The notes below the pieces were generated by a model. It made no database searches. It saw only the letters and a list, made by a program, of their open reading frames with translations, and was not told where the DNA came from. The translations under genes were made by a program, and so were the position numbers. Positions 18,569-26,575 of a DNA stretch of 64,000 nucleotides are shown here, in pieces. This DNA comes from Flavobacterium ranwuense (lineage in GTDB: Bacteria > Bacteroidota > Bacteroidia > Flavobacteriales > Flavobacteriaceae). The stretch spans positions 744,001 through 808,000 of the forward strand of contig NZ_SMLH01000001.1 of the NCBI RefSeq assembly GCF_004349315.1, given 5' to 3'. Positions within the stretch are counted from its first letter, which is position 1. Each line of letters begins with the position of its first letter.

Positions 18569-18656
18569 TATAGTCTAATGTCTAACGTCTTAAAGTCAAA
18601 TGGCTCAATGTCAATCGACTTTCGACTTTCGACTTTATGGCTTTCAAACTAAAAAT
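18569..18656. repeat. Low-complexity spacer between sdhA and sdhB
   Basis: The spacer is made of short related units: tctaatgtctaacgtctt, taaagtcaaatg and a tandem cgactttcgactttcgacttt. The 12-mer taaagtcaaatg recurs after sdhB at 19412-19423. The frame is open through it, but it is not conserved protein-like sequence, so it is treated as non-coding. Confidence 0.6.
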
Positions 18657-19403
18657 ATGAAACTTATATTAAAAATATGGCGTCAGAAAAATGCCGCTAC
18701 AGAAGGAAAAATAGTCGAATATCCTATAGATCATATTGAGCCGGATATGTCATTCCTTGAAATGCTTGACATTTTGAATGATGAATTAATCATGAAAGGA
18801 GATGAACCAGTTGCATTTGATCATGATTGTCGTGAAGGAATTTGCGGAATGTGTTCTTTGTATATCAATGGGGAAGCTCACGGACCGGACAAAGGTATTA
18901 CGACATGTCAATTGCACATGAGAATGTTCAAGGATGGTGATACCATTTTTATCGAGCCATTTAGAGCAAAAGCGTTTCCTGTAATTAAAGATTTAGTTGT
19001 GGATAGAAGTTCTTTTGACAGAATTCAGCATGCTGGAGGATTTATATCTGTAAACACATCAGGAAATACAATTGATGCCAATACAATCCCTATTAACAAG
19101 AAAGATGCTGATGATGCATTTGATGCAGCTGCTTGTATTGGTTGTGGTGCTTGTGTGGCGAGTTGTAAAAACTCATCGGCAATGTTATTTGTCGCTGCAA
19201 AAGTATCTCAATATGCTTTGTTGCCACAAGGAAGAATTGAAGCTACTGATAGAGTTTTAAACATGGTTAGCCAAATGGATGCTGAAGGTTTTGGTAACTG
19301 TACCAATACTGGAGCTTGTGAAGTAGAATGTCCAAAAGGAATTTCTCTTGAAAACATTGCTAGAATGAACAGAGAATATTTATCTGCAAGTTTGAAAGGG
19401 TAA
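18657..19403 (+). CDS. sdhB: Succinate dehydrogenase / fumarate reductase iron-sulfur subunit
   Basis: The protein has 248 residues from the ATG at 18657. An in-frame ATG at 18600 would add 19 residues encoded by the simple-repeat spacer, so the downstream start is preferred; [13 protein letters not shown] is the usual N-terminus. The [2Fe-2S] site is [16 protein letters not shown] plus a later Cys in ITTCQLHM. The other two clusters are bound by [13 protein letters not shown] and [16 protein letters not shown]. It passes electrons from SdhA to SdhC. Confidence 0.96.
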   Translation: MKLILKIWRQKNAATEGKIVEYPIDHIEPDMSFLEMLDILNDELIMKGDEPVAFDHDCREGICGMCSLYINGEAHGPDKGITTCQLHMRMFKDGDTIFIEPFRAKAFPVIKDLVVDRSSFDRIQHAGGFISVNTSGNTIDANTIPINKKDADDAFDAAACIGCGACVASCKNSSAMLFVAAKVSQYALLPQGRIEATDRVLNMVSQMDAEGFGNCTNTGACEVECPKGISLENIARMNREYLSASLKG

Positions 19404-19456
19404 ACAAGTCATAAAGTCAAATGTCTTAAAGTCGAAAGCTTTAAGGTAAAAACCTA

Positions 19457-19494
19457 AAAACGCATTCAATGTAAAAGTTGAATGCGTTTTTTTT
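19457..19494 (+). terminator. Terminator of the sdhCAB operon
   Basis: Arms aaaacgcattcaa and ttgaatgcgtttt are exact complements over 13 bp and are followed by eight T. Confidence 0.93.
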
Positions 19495-19519
19495 ATATAT
19501 AATAAATTTTAGATTTTGT

Positions 19520-20083
19520 TTAGTCTTTCCATCCCCAAGGTGCGGAAGGTGTTGGGACTACTTTTGTAATGTCAAATTTCACGGTAAACAACCGGTCTGA
19601 ACCGATGCGTCTTAGGTTGTACGTAAAAGACGTTTCGTCTAAAGTAATCCACCAGACATTTGCAGAAGCATTTGGAATTAAATCACATGTTTCTTGATCT
19701 GCCGGAAAAAACTGAAGCGTCGATGAACCAGAATTAGACGTTGTTCCGCCATATTGTGTAACCTTGTCTTCGGAGCCATCTTCGTGGCGGTGGTCGTGTT
19801 TCAATTGAATACGGTCATTTTTGTATGTTAATACCCAAGTTCTCGATTTGTCATCTCCTACAAAAAAAGGAATTCGAATGGTATTATCATCACAATTGCG
19901 AACGTGCATCACTAATTTCTTATCTCGAAAAGTATCATTGGCAGCGCCTTCTTTTACTTCTCCTTCAAATGATTTGCCACATTGTTTTTGTAAATTTTCC
20001 CAGAATTGTTTTGCACCTGATTTTTCTTGTCCAAAAATTAAAACGGAAAATAGCATCGTACTTACGATTAGCATCTTTTTCAT
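19520..20083 (-). CDS. Secreted protein of unknown function
   Basis: The 187-residue protein has a clear signal peptide (MKKMLIVSTMLFSVLIFGQ, cleavage near residue 19). The mature part is polar, with FWENLQKQCGKSFEGEV, HVRNCDDNTIRIPFFVGDD and LKHDHRHEDGSEDKVTQYGG. It has three cysteines and a His/Asp-rich patch. I recognise a conserved hypothetical type common in flavobacteria but no function. It stands alone between the sdh operon and the amidase gene. Confidence 0.8.
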   Translation of the reverse strand: MKKMLIVSTMLFSVLIFGQEKSGAKQFWENLQKQCGKSFEGEVKEGAANDTFRDKKLVMHVRNCDDNTIRIPFFVGDDKSRTWVLTYKNDRIQLKHDHRHEDGSEDKVTQYGGTTSNSGSSTLQFFPADQETCDLIPNASANVWWITLDETSFTYNLRRIGSDRLFTVKFDITKVVPTPSAPWGWKD

Positions 20084-20158
20084 AAAGTTATTTTTTTTGC
20101 TAATATAATGAACTTATGATGTTGTGATATTTCTTATTTTTATAAAAAATAAAACAAC

Positions 20159-20929
20159 ATGAAAGTTATCTTGATCCAAGCTCTTTTGATTTGGGAAAAT
20201 CCAAAGCTAAATCGTGATTATTTCGAGGCCAGAATAAATGAAATTGCTTCGGCGGTTGATTTAATTGTATTGCCGGAAATGTTTACGAGCGGTTTTACAA
20301 TGAGCCCTGAGAATGTTGCTGAAATAATGCAAGGCGAAACGATAACTTGGCTTAAAGTGTTGGCGAAAGCCAGAAACTGTGCCATTACGGGAAGTTTAGT
20401 TATAGAAGAAAATAGTAATTTCTACAACAGAATGGTATTTGTTTTTCCTTCAGGACAAATTCAATTCTATGATAAAAAGCACTTATTTACTTTGGCTGGC
20501 GAAGACAAAGTATACACAAGGGGAAATCAAAAAATAATTGTGGACTATTTAGGGTGGAAAATTTGTCCATTGATTTGTTATGATTTACGATTTCCTGCTT
20601 TTTCCAGAAATTCAGAGGATTATGACTTGTTGATTTATGTGGCAAGTTGGCCAAAAACCAGAACCAATGCTTGGGATGCTTTATTGAAAGCACGAGCGAT
20701 AGAAAATATGAGTTATGCGATTGGTGTCAATAGAATAGGGACTGATGCAAATGGTTACGAATACATTGGTCACTCACAAGCGGTCGATTTTCTCGGGAAT
20801 TATGTCTTGGAACCAGATGAATCTGAAAGTTTTTTTTTAGTAGAATTAGACAAAGAAAAAATGTTAGAAACCAGACAAAAATTAGGTTTTTTGAACGATA
20901 GAGATTTTTTTGAAATAAAAAACATATAA
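20159..20929 (+). CDS. Nitrilase-superfamily amidase (omega-amidase / YafV type)
   Basis: The 256-residue protein has the Glu-Lys-Cys triad of the carbon-nitrogen hydrolase superfamily: Glu in LPEMFTSGF near residue 40, Lys in FYDKKHLFT near 106, and Cys in PLICYDLRFP near 139. The short length and the GEDKVYTRGN loop resemble YafV and omega-amidase, which hydrolyse alpha-ketoglutaramate. The exact substrate is inferred only. It is convergent with the lipoprotein gene, with three bases between the stop codons. Confidence 0.88.
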   Translation: MKVILIQALLIWENPKLNRDYFEARINEIASAVDLIVLPEMFTSGFTMSPENVAEIMQGETITWLKVLAKARNCAITGSLVIEENSNFYNRMVFVFPSGQIQFYDKKHLFTLAGEDKVYTRGNQKIIVDYLGWKICPLICYDLRFPAFSRNSEDYDLLIYVASWPKTRTNAWDALLKARAIENMSYAIGVNRIGTDANGYEYIGHSQAVDFLGNYVLEPDESESFFLVELDKEKMLETRQKLGFLNDRDFFEIKNI

Positions 20930-20932
20930 GTT

Positions 20933-22597
20933 TTAGTTCTTTTTTTCTGTTTTCGTATCTGTTTTCTTTTTAGGTTCCGGAATGTATGGAAGGCTCAAAT
21001 CAAAAATTTGATTTACATCCCAATTAGCACGGACATCAATTTCTTTGGAAAAATAAATGACTTCTTCAGCTTGACGTTTTTCTAAATAATTACCGGAATC
21101 CCATTCCTTGTTTTTATTGGTGTCATAAATAGCACGCAAAGTATAAAGTGCAGGTTCAATCAAGTTAAAGTCTATTGTGGTGTTTTTTTCAGTGTATTCA
21201 GTAGCCAAAACATCACCTTTTATATTAGTCAGTTCTACAATGACAGGGAATTGCTTCACATTTTCTAATGCCACAGAAAGATTCCCATAATCTGAGGTGT
21301 TTCTCGTGTTTAATTTATAGGTCAAAGTGTCATTTGATTTTTCGAAAAAATCAGTTAACGCTCCAGGCAAAATTTCAAAAGTATAATTTTCTAAGGGTTC
21401 CTTTTTAAAATCAAAATACAATTTCTGATTAAATTCGTCGTATTCGGTGGTAAAAGGTACTGCGGCTTTTACATTATTAACCAAATTTATTTTAGAATTC
21501 TCAATGCGAATTAATGGAGTTGAACTTTCTAAAGTAAATTTATCTCTAAAATTTAAAGTGCCACTTTGCACAGGCGTAATGTTTAAGGTGTCTTTTTTCT
21601 GGTCTTTTATTTTAAAGGTGAAATTGGTTTCGTATTTGTCTTTGGCTACAGCCAAATTTAACGAATCTGTCTTGATGGGTTTATACCAGATTTGAAGGGA
21701 ATCCTTTTTCGGGAATTTAGTAGTAATCGTAGACAAAACATCAGTATTATTTTTCAAGATTATTTTAGGTCTGTCATTAGCTGAATTCACAACGCCGTCG
21801 TATCCCAAAAGCAATTTATTTCCAGATGCTTGGCTTGGTTTGAAAGCCTTAAAAGGGAGTGTTTCCTTAAATAATTCCAACTCGTAAATGGTGTCGTTTG
21901 GAATAGTAATAAAGTCTTTGCTAAATCCAATTTTATCCGTTTTTGGATTGTATTTGTTATTACTGTTGTAGTCTTTCATCGCTACAAGAAGATATTTTCC
22001 GGCTTTTAAATTCTCAAAACGAAAAGTCTTCAAACTATCTAATGTGTTTGTCACATATCTTGGATTCTCATTATAAACTATTGAATCTTTAAAAGTGTCA
22101 TTCACATCATAAAGCATAACCGAAACGAATGATTCTACTTCTTTGTCATAAGCACTTTTTACAGTTCCGCCAAGGCTTAAAGAGTCAATATAGTCTCCGG
22201 TAGAAAACACATATTTGAATTGGTTAAACGGATTTCCTTCGTTATTGTCAGCGATGCTTTGTCCAAAATTAAAGCTGTAAGTGGTATTAGGTTGTAACGT
22301 GTCTTTGATTTTTATTGTAATCGTTTTGCTTGGAGTAGTAGGTAGAATCGATGGTTCGTATTTCATTGGTGGTGAAATAATCAATTGCTTGTTAAGGTTT
22401 TTAAGTTTAATGTTTTCGTCAAAGACTAGTTTGATCTCGTTTCCTTTGAAGTTTTTGCTGAAATTTTCCGGAAAACTTGCTTTTAAAACGGGTGCAATGG
22501 TATCTTTCAAACCACCAGTGATGGAGCCTCTTTTGGCACATCCAACAATAACTAAAAGCAATAGAAAGAAGGTGTATTTTAAATTGTTTTTCAACAT
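20933..22597 (-). CDS. Lipoprotein with Ig-like N-terminal domain
   Basis: The 554-residue protein has a lipoprotein signal (LLLLVIVGCAKRGSITGG, lipid-modified Cys near residue 20). An SbsA-type Ig-like domain follows (about 30-130: APVLKASFPENFSKNFKGNEIKLVF split over the core strands). Several beta-rich repeats follow, including LKAGKYLLVAMKDYNSNNKYNP and the similar LYTLRAIYDTNKNKEWDSG. The C-terminus is Lys/Thr-rich. Proteins of this build are conserved singletons in Flavobacteriia with no assigned role. It is likely anchored in the periplasm or outer membrane. Confidence 0.82.
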   Translation of the reverse strand: MLKNNLKYTFFLLLLVIVGCAKRGSITGGLKDTIAPVLKASFPENFSKNFKGNEIKLVFDENIKLKNLNKQLIISPPMKYEPSILPTTPSKTITIKIKDTLQPNTTYSFNFGQSIADNNEGNPFNQFKYVFSTGDYIDSLSLGGTVKSAYDKEVESFVSVMLYDVNDTFKDSIVYNENPRYVTNTLDSLKTFRFENLKAGKYLLVAMKDYNSNNKYNPKTDKIGFSKDFITIPNDTIYELELFKETLPFKAFKPSQASGNKLLLGYDGVVNSANDRPKIILKNNTDVLSTITTKFPKKDSLQIWYKPIKTDSLNLAVAKDKYETNFTFKIKDQKKDTLNITPVQSGTLNFRDKFTLESSTPLIRIENSKINLVNNVKAAVPFTTEYDEFNQKLYFDFKKEPLENYTFEILPGALTDFFEKSNDTLTYKLNTRNTSDYGNLSVALENVKQFPVIVELTNIKGDVLATEYTEKNTTIDFNLIEPALYTLRAIYDTNKNKEWDSGNYLEKRQAEEVIYFSKEIDVRANWDVNQIFDLSLPYIPEPKKKTDTKTEKKN

Positions 22598-22807
22598 ATC
22601 AAATCATAATTAGAATGTACAAAATAACAATTATAATTCATGCAATCGAAATTTTTTATAGAATTATTATGAGCGATTTAATTCAGCTTACTTTTTAGAA
22701 TGCCTCTCTTTTTTTGTTTTTAATGTTTAATTTTGCGTCAAATAAGTTTTGTTGCGGCTAGTTTACTGTTTAAATTTGAAACCAATGTTGAATCGATATT
22801 ATAAATA

Positions 22808-23209
22808 ATGAGAAAAATAGAACATATAGGGATTGCTGTTAAAGACTTAGAAGTGTCAAATTTAGTTTTCGAAAAACTCTTTGGGGCTCCAGCTTATAAA
22901 TTCGAAGATGTAGAAACCGAAGGAGTGACAACTTCTTTTTTTATGAATGGCCCCAATAAAATTGAGCTTTTAGCGGCAACTAATCCAGAAAGTCCTATTG
23001 CTAAGTTTTTAGAAAAAAAGGGAGAAGGGATTCATCATATCGCTTTTGATGTTGAAGATATTGTTTCAGAAATAGCGCGTTTAAAAAAGGAAGGGTTTGT
23101 AGTCTTGAATGAAATTCCGAAAAAAGGAGCTGATAACAAGTTAGTTGCATTTCTGCATCCAAAAAGCACGAATGGTGTTCTGATAGAATTGTGTCAGGAA
23201 ATAAAATAA
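22808..23209 (+). CDS. mce: Methylmalonyl-CoA epimerase
   Basis: The 133-residue protein belongs to the vicinal oxygen chelate fold. It has EHIGIAVKDLEVSNLVFEKLF, VTTSFFMNGPNKIELL, GEGIHHIAFDVEDI and HPKSTNGVLIELCQ, giving the metal ligands His, Gln/Glu-type, His and Glu. It interconverts the R and S forms of methylmalonyl-CoA in propionate and odd-chain metabolism. A TAATTTTG element at 22728-22735 is a possible -7 box. Confidence 0.93.
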   Translation: MRKIEHIGIAVKDLEVSNLVFEKLFGAPAYKFEDVETEGVTTSFFMNGPNKIELLAATNPESPIAKFLEKKGEGIHHIAFDVEDIVSEIARLKKEGFVVLNEIPKKGADNKLVAFLHPKSTNGVLIELCQEIK

Positions 23210-23306
23210 TTTAATTGCAGATAAATGGGTAGTATTCTAATTTTCAGTTGGTTTCTATTTGAAATAAGTTAATAATTGAACTATATTAAAATCTAAGTCA
23301 AAAATA

Positions 23307-23338
23307 TTTGGAGCAAATGAAAAATAGTGGTAATATTG
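23307..23338 (+). promoter_or_regulatory. Predicted promoter of the CAU tRNA
   Basis: TTTG at 23307-23310 and TAATATTG at 23331-23338 are 20 bases apart. The tRNA begins 14 bases after the -7 element. Confidence 0.55.
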
Positions 23339-23351
23339 CACACTCTAAACC

Positions 23352-23425
23352 GGTCCTATAGCTCAGCTGGTTAGAGCACCTGACTCATAATCAGGTGGTC
23401 CCTGGTTCGAGCCCAGGTGGGACCA
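23352..23425 (+). tRNA. tRNA with CAU anticodon (elongator Met, or Ile2)
   Basis: The 74-base cloverleaf is complete. The acceptor ggtccta pairs with tgggacc, with discriminator A at 23425. The D-arm is gctcagctggttagagc, the anticodon arm ctga-ctcataa-tcag gives CAU, and the T-arm has ggttcgagcc. CCA is not encoded. It is not initiator tRNA, because position 1 pairs with 72. The C4-G69 and C5-G68 pairs are those recognised by TilS in E. coli tRNA-Ile2, so a lysidine-modified isoleucine tRNA is possible. Confidence 0.95.
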
Positions 23426-23428
23426 CGT

Positions 23429-23463
23429 AAAAAGCCTTTCAATTTTTTGAAAGGCTTTTTTTT
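23429..23463 (+). terminator. Terminator after the tRNA gene
   Basis: Arms aaaaagcctttcaa and ttgaaaggcttttt are complementary over 14 bp with a four-base T loop, then more T. It starts four bases after the tRNA. Confidence 0.93.
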
Positions 23464-23616
23464 ATAACAGTATAAAAGCATATTTCATGTAAAAAAATCA
23501 TACTTTTGTAACGATTACTGTTGTTTTTGTTAAAGCTATGAATTTTTTTGTAAAAAAAATAAATTATCAAATAAAAATATTTTTTAGGAGTAATTGATGC
23601 TTTATCTTTCTGATTT

Positions 23617-23841
23617 ATGAAAATTTTTAAAAATATTTTTTTTATAATAATCATTTTCCTTTTTGGGATTATGGATGTTTTTGCGGGGCCTACGCCTCCA
23701 AATCCTTTTGGAAAGAAGAAGCCGCCACCACCGCCTGGATTGCCTATTGATGAAAATATTTGTATACTAATGATAATTGCATTGTTATTTGGAATTTATA
23801 TTATTTACAACAATATGTTAAAAACAAAAACCACAATTTAA
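23617..23841 (+). CDS. Small PID-CTERM-like sorted protein
   Basis: The 74-residue protein has an N-terminal signal peptide (about 1-23, ending DVFAG). A short Pro/Gly-rich stretch follows (PTPPNPFGKKKPPPPPGLPID), then a hydrophobic helix (ICILMIIALLFGIYIIY) and a short basic tail. The order PGLPID, helix, positive tail is that of the PID-CTERM small proteins annotated in flavobacteria. There is almost no mature domain between the two membrane segments. Its function is unknown, and no exosortase or similar gene is next to it. Confidence 0.7.
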   Translation: MKIFKNIFFIIIIFLFGIMDVFAGPTPPNPFGKKKPPPPPGLPIDENICILMIIALLFGIYIIYNNMLKTKTTI

Positions 23842-23858
23842 ATTGTGGTTTTTGTTTT
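23821..23858. terminator. Long palindromic terminator overlapping the small-protein stop
   Basis: The arms aaaacaaaaaccacaattt (23821-23839) and aaattgtggtttttgtttt (23840-23858) are perfect 19-bp complements and include the TAA stop at 23839-23841. It can terminate both the small gene and the convergent riboflavin synthase gene. Confidence 0.88.
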
Positions 23859-23874
23859 TATATGGTTAAGGGGA

Positions 23875-24462
23875 TTATTTGTTAGCGTATAATCGGGAAA
23901 CGTATTTGCCAATCACATCAAATTCAAGATTTATTTTTGTGCCAACTTCAATGGTTTTGAAATTAGTGTGCCCATGTGTATAAGGGATTATGGCTACACT
24001 AAACTGATTTTTTTTAGAATTCACCACGGTTAAACTTACGCCATTTACGGTAATTGAACCTTTTTCGATAGTAATGTTGTTTAATTTTTCATCATATTCA
24101 AAGGTGTAAAGCCAGCTTCCATTGGTTTGCTCTGCGATGATGCAGGTTCCTATTTGGTCTACGTGTCCTTGAACGATGTGTCCGTCAAGTCTGTCTCCAA
24201 GTTTCATTGCCCTTTCTAAGTTGACACTGTCGCCAACTTTCCAATCGGCTAAATTTGTTTTTTTTATCGTTTCGTCTATGGCGGTCACGGTATAGAAGGT
24301 GTCCTTGATTGCAACAACTGTAAGGCAAATTCCGTTATGAGCAACGCTTTGGTCAATTTGTAGTTCGCTGGTAATCGATGAATTCATCGTTATGTGAACA
24401 TTACTGTTCTCTTTTTTTATTTCTTGGATGACACCAAGGGTTTCTATGATTCCTGTAAACAT
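23875..24462 (-). CDS. ribE: Riboflavin synthase alpha chain
   Basis: The protein has 195 residues from ATG at 24462; a TTG- or ATG-led extension to 24504 adds 14 residues that are not family-like. It contains two tandem lumazine-binding domains, MFTGIIETLGVIQ at the start of the first and DGHIVQGHVDQIG at the start of the second. SITVNGVSLTVV and SVAIIPYTHGHTNF match the family. It forms riboflavin from two lumazine molecules in the cytosol. It is divergent from pdxA, and a minus-strand TAATTTTG at 24493-24500 may be its -7 box. Confidence 0.95.
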   Translation of the reverse strand: MFTGIIETLGVIQEIKKENSNVHITMNSSITSELQIDQSVAHNGICLTVVAIKDTFYTVTAIDETIKKTNLADWKVGDSVNLERAMKLGDRLDGHIVQGHVDQIGTCIIAEQTNGSWLYTFEYDEKLNNITIEKGSITVNGVSLTVVNSKKNQFSVAIIPYTHGHTNFKTIEVGTKINLEFDVIGKYVSRLYANK

Positions 24463-24520
24463 TTCTTGTTTTATTTTACTAAATTTGCACTTCAAAATTA
24501 GCAATAAATAACGTTAGGTC

Positions 24521-25570
24521 ATGATGAAAAAAGCAGAAAATATAATCGTCGGGATTTCTATAGGAGATTTAAACGGTATTGGAAGCGAAGTTGTTTTAAA
24601 AACATTCGAGGATTCTCGTATGTTGGAGTTGTGTACTCCTGTTATCTTTGCTAATGTTAAGTTGTTATCTTTTGTGAAGAAAAGTTTTCAGTCTACTTCT
24701 TTGTTGCACGGAATTGATAAGTTGGATCAAATTGTAACAGGAAAGATTAATGTTTTAAATCTTTGGAAAGAAGGAGTTGATTTGAATCTTGGAGTAAATG
24801 ATCCTAAGGCAGGTGAGTATGCTATAAAATCATTTGTTGCGGCCACCAAAGCTTTAAAGGATGGTCTTGTAGATGTATTAGTGACTGCGCCTATAAATAA
24901 GTATAATATTCAATCAGAGGATTTTAAATTTCCGGGACATACGGATTATTTAGATCAAGAATTGGAGGGAAATGCACTTATGTTGATGGTTCAGGATAGT
25001 TTAAGAGTTGGGCTCTTGACGGATCATATTCCGTTAAGTGAAGTGGCTTCTCATCTTACGGAAGAATTGATTAAAAGAAAAATTGAAACGGTTAAGCAAT
25101 CATTAATACAGGATTTCAGTATTAATAAGCCTAAAATAGCTGTTTTGGGGTTAAATCCTCACTGTGGTGACGGAGGAGTTATCGGTACTGAAGATGATTT
25201 GATATTAAAGCCAACATTAAAAAAAATATTTGATAAAGGAACCTTGGTGTTTGGTCCTTTTGCAGCTGATGGTTTTTTTGGAAGTAACCAATATGAGAAG
25301 TATGATGCTATAATTGCGATCTATCACGATCAAGGATTAATTCCTTTTAAAACGTTGTCTTTTGGTAATGGAGTGAATTATACGGCAGGTTTGAATAAAA
25401 TAAGAACGTCTCCGGATCATGGTACTGCTTATGATATAGCAGGAAAAGGAGTGGCTGATTTTAACTCATTCAAAGAGGCGGTTTATTTGGCACTTGATAT
25501 TTATCATTCGAGAAATCAATATGCCGAAATCAGTGTGAAGCCATTGAAAACAAAAGAAAAACAGTTGTAA
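24521..25570 (+). CDS. pdxA: 4-hydroxythreonine-4-phosphate dehydrogenase
   Basis: The 349-residue enzyme of pyridoxal phosphate synthesis has GISIGDLNGIGSEVVLK at the N-terminus. Its three metal-binding histidines lie in FPGHTDYLDQ, LNPHCGDGG and IYHDQGLIPFK. The C-terminal FRTS-like TSPDHGTAYDIAGKG is also present. Two ATG codons occur in tandem at 24521 and 24524. TAAATTTG at 24480-24487 is a plausible -7 element, overlapping the divergent ribE promoter region. Confidence 0.96.
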   Translation: MMKKAENIIVGISIGDLNGIGSEVVLKTFEDSRMLELCTPVIFANVKLLSFVKKSFQSTSLLHGIDKLDQIVTGKINVLNLWKEGVDLNLGVNDPKAGEYAIKSFVAATKALKDGLVDVLVTAPINKYNIQSEDFKFPGHTDYLDQELEGNALMLMVQDSLRVGLLTDHIPLSEVASHLTEELIKRKIETVKQSLIQDFSINKPKIAVLGLNPHCGDGGVIGTEDDLILKPTLKKIFDKGTLVFGPFAADGFFGSNQYEKYDAIIAIYHDQGLIPFKTLSFGNGVNYTAGLNKIRTSPDHGTAYDIAGKGVADFNSFKEAVYLALDIYHSRNQYAEISVKPLKTKEKQL

Positions 25571-25613
25571 ACAAAAAAAAGTGAATAACATTATTAGATT
25601 TGCAATAATTTTA

Positions 25614-25621
25614 TATCTTTG
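25614..25621 (+). promoter_or_regulatory. Predicted -7 element for the DUF177-rpmF cluster
   Basis: TATCTTTG is a perfect TAnnTTTG match 35 bases before the DUF177 start. A TTTG upstream is only 11 bases away, so the -33 element is not clear. Confidence 0.5.
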
Positions 25622-25655
25622 CACTCCCGAAGTTTAGGGTCAAATTGTTGTTGAA

Positions 25656-26198
25656 ATGAAGAAGACAAAAGAATTTTTAATACCTTTTATAGGATTAAAG
25701 CTAGGAAAACATCATTTTGAGTATCAAATAAATAATTCGTTCTTTGAAATCTTTGATTATAATGAATATCAAGATTCAAATATCAAAGTAAATGTAGTTT
25801 TAGAGAAAAAAAGTACGCTGTTGGAGTTAAGTTTTAAGCATAAAGGGACAGTAAATGTACCTTGTGATTTGACAAGCGAAGATTTTGACTTGCCAGTTAA
25901 AGGCAAAATGAATTTAATTGTTCGTTTTGGGGAGGAATATAATAATGACAATGAAGAATTGTTGATTTTACCTCATGGAGAGTTTGAAATAGATATTGCA
26001 CAATATGTCTATGAAATGATAGTGTTGTCAGTGCCTCTAAGACGTGTTCATCCAGGAATTAAAGATGGAAGTTTAAAAACGGAAGCTTTAACTAAGCTTA
26101 ATGAACTGATAGTAAAAGAAGAAAAAAAAGAGAATAAACAAGAAGAAAATATTGACCCGCGTTGGGACAAATTAAAGCAACTATTAACGGATAAATAA
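25656..26198 (+). CDS. DUF177 / YceD-family protein
   Basis: The 180-residue protein has the acid-rich DUF177 build, with LTSEDFDLPVKGKMNLIVRFG and IDIAQYVYEMIVLSVPLRRVHPG. It ends with DPRWDKLKQLLTDK, the usual signature at the C-terminus. Members lie immediately upstream of rpmF in many bacteria and in plants are linked to 23S rRNA accumulation and ribosome assembly. The N-terminal cysteines seen in some YceD proteins are absent. It is followed after nine bases by rpmF. Confidence 0.92.
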   Translation: MKKTKEFLIPFIGLKLGKHHFEYQINNSFFEIFDYNEYQDSNIKVNVVLEKKSTLLELSFKHKGTVNVPCDLTSEDFDLPVKGKMNLIVRFGEEYNNDNEELLILPHGEFEIDIAQYVYEMIVLSVPLRRVHPGIKDGSLKTEALTKLNELIVKEEKKENKQEENIDPRWDKLKQLLTDK

Positions 26199-26207
26199 TA
26201 TAGTAAA

Positions 26208-26402
26208 ATGGCGCATCCTAAGAGAAAAATCTCCAAAACAAGAAGAGATAAAAGAAGAACACATTACAAAGCTACTGTAGCACAGATTGCTACTTGTCCT
26301 ATTACAGGAGAAGCGCACTTATACCATAGAGCTTACTGGCATGAAGGTAAAATGTATTACAGAGGGCAAGTTGTTATAGATAAATCTGTAGCTGTTGCTT
26401 AA
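26208..26402 (+). CDS. rpmF: 50S ribosomal protein L32
   Basis: The 64-residue protein starts [19 protein letters not shown], the standard L32 N-terminus. In place of the zinc-binding cysteine ribbon it has a single Cys in [16 protein letters not shown], so it is the reduced-Cys form usual in Bacteroidota. It is co-transcribed with DUF177 and ends in a terminator before fabH. Confidence 0.97.
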   Translation: MAHPKRKISKTRRDKRRTHYKATVAQIATCPITGEAHLYHRAYWHEGKMYYRGQVVIDKSVAVA

Positions 26403-26425
26403 TACATTTTTGTAAATGATATTCG

Positions 26426-26452
26426 AACTCTCACATCGTGAGAGTTTTTTTG
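26426..26452 (+). terminator. Terminator after rpmF
   Basis: Arms aactctcac and gtgagagtt around atc are followed by six T. fabH, 124 bases on, probably also has its own promoter. Confidence 0.9.
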
Positions 26453-26575
26453 TTGTTTATAATTTTCATTAAATAAGAAGTTCCAAATCAATGAAAATGG
26501 AATTTTTTTTTGTAATTTTCAAGTCTTTTAAAAATTTTTCAAATGGCAACATTTGACAAAAAATAATCGCATCCA

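Noticed and set aside
18600..18656. Upstream ATG adding 19 residues to SdhB
   Set aside because: The added residues come from the repetitive spacer (cgactttcgacttt) and are not like SdhB N-termini.
23352..23425. tRNA as an integration site for a mobile element
   Set aside because: No integrase, no duplicated tRNA end and no change in gene type occurs on either side. The same holds for tRNA-Ala at 53814.
24463..24520. FMN riboswitch upstream of riboflavin synthase
   Set aside because: The space to the divergent pdxA start is only 58 bases and none of the conserved RFN segments are present.
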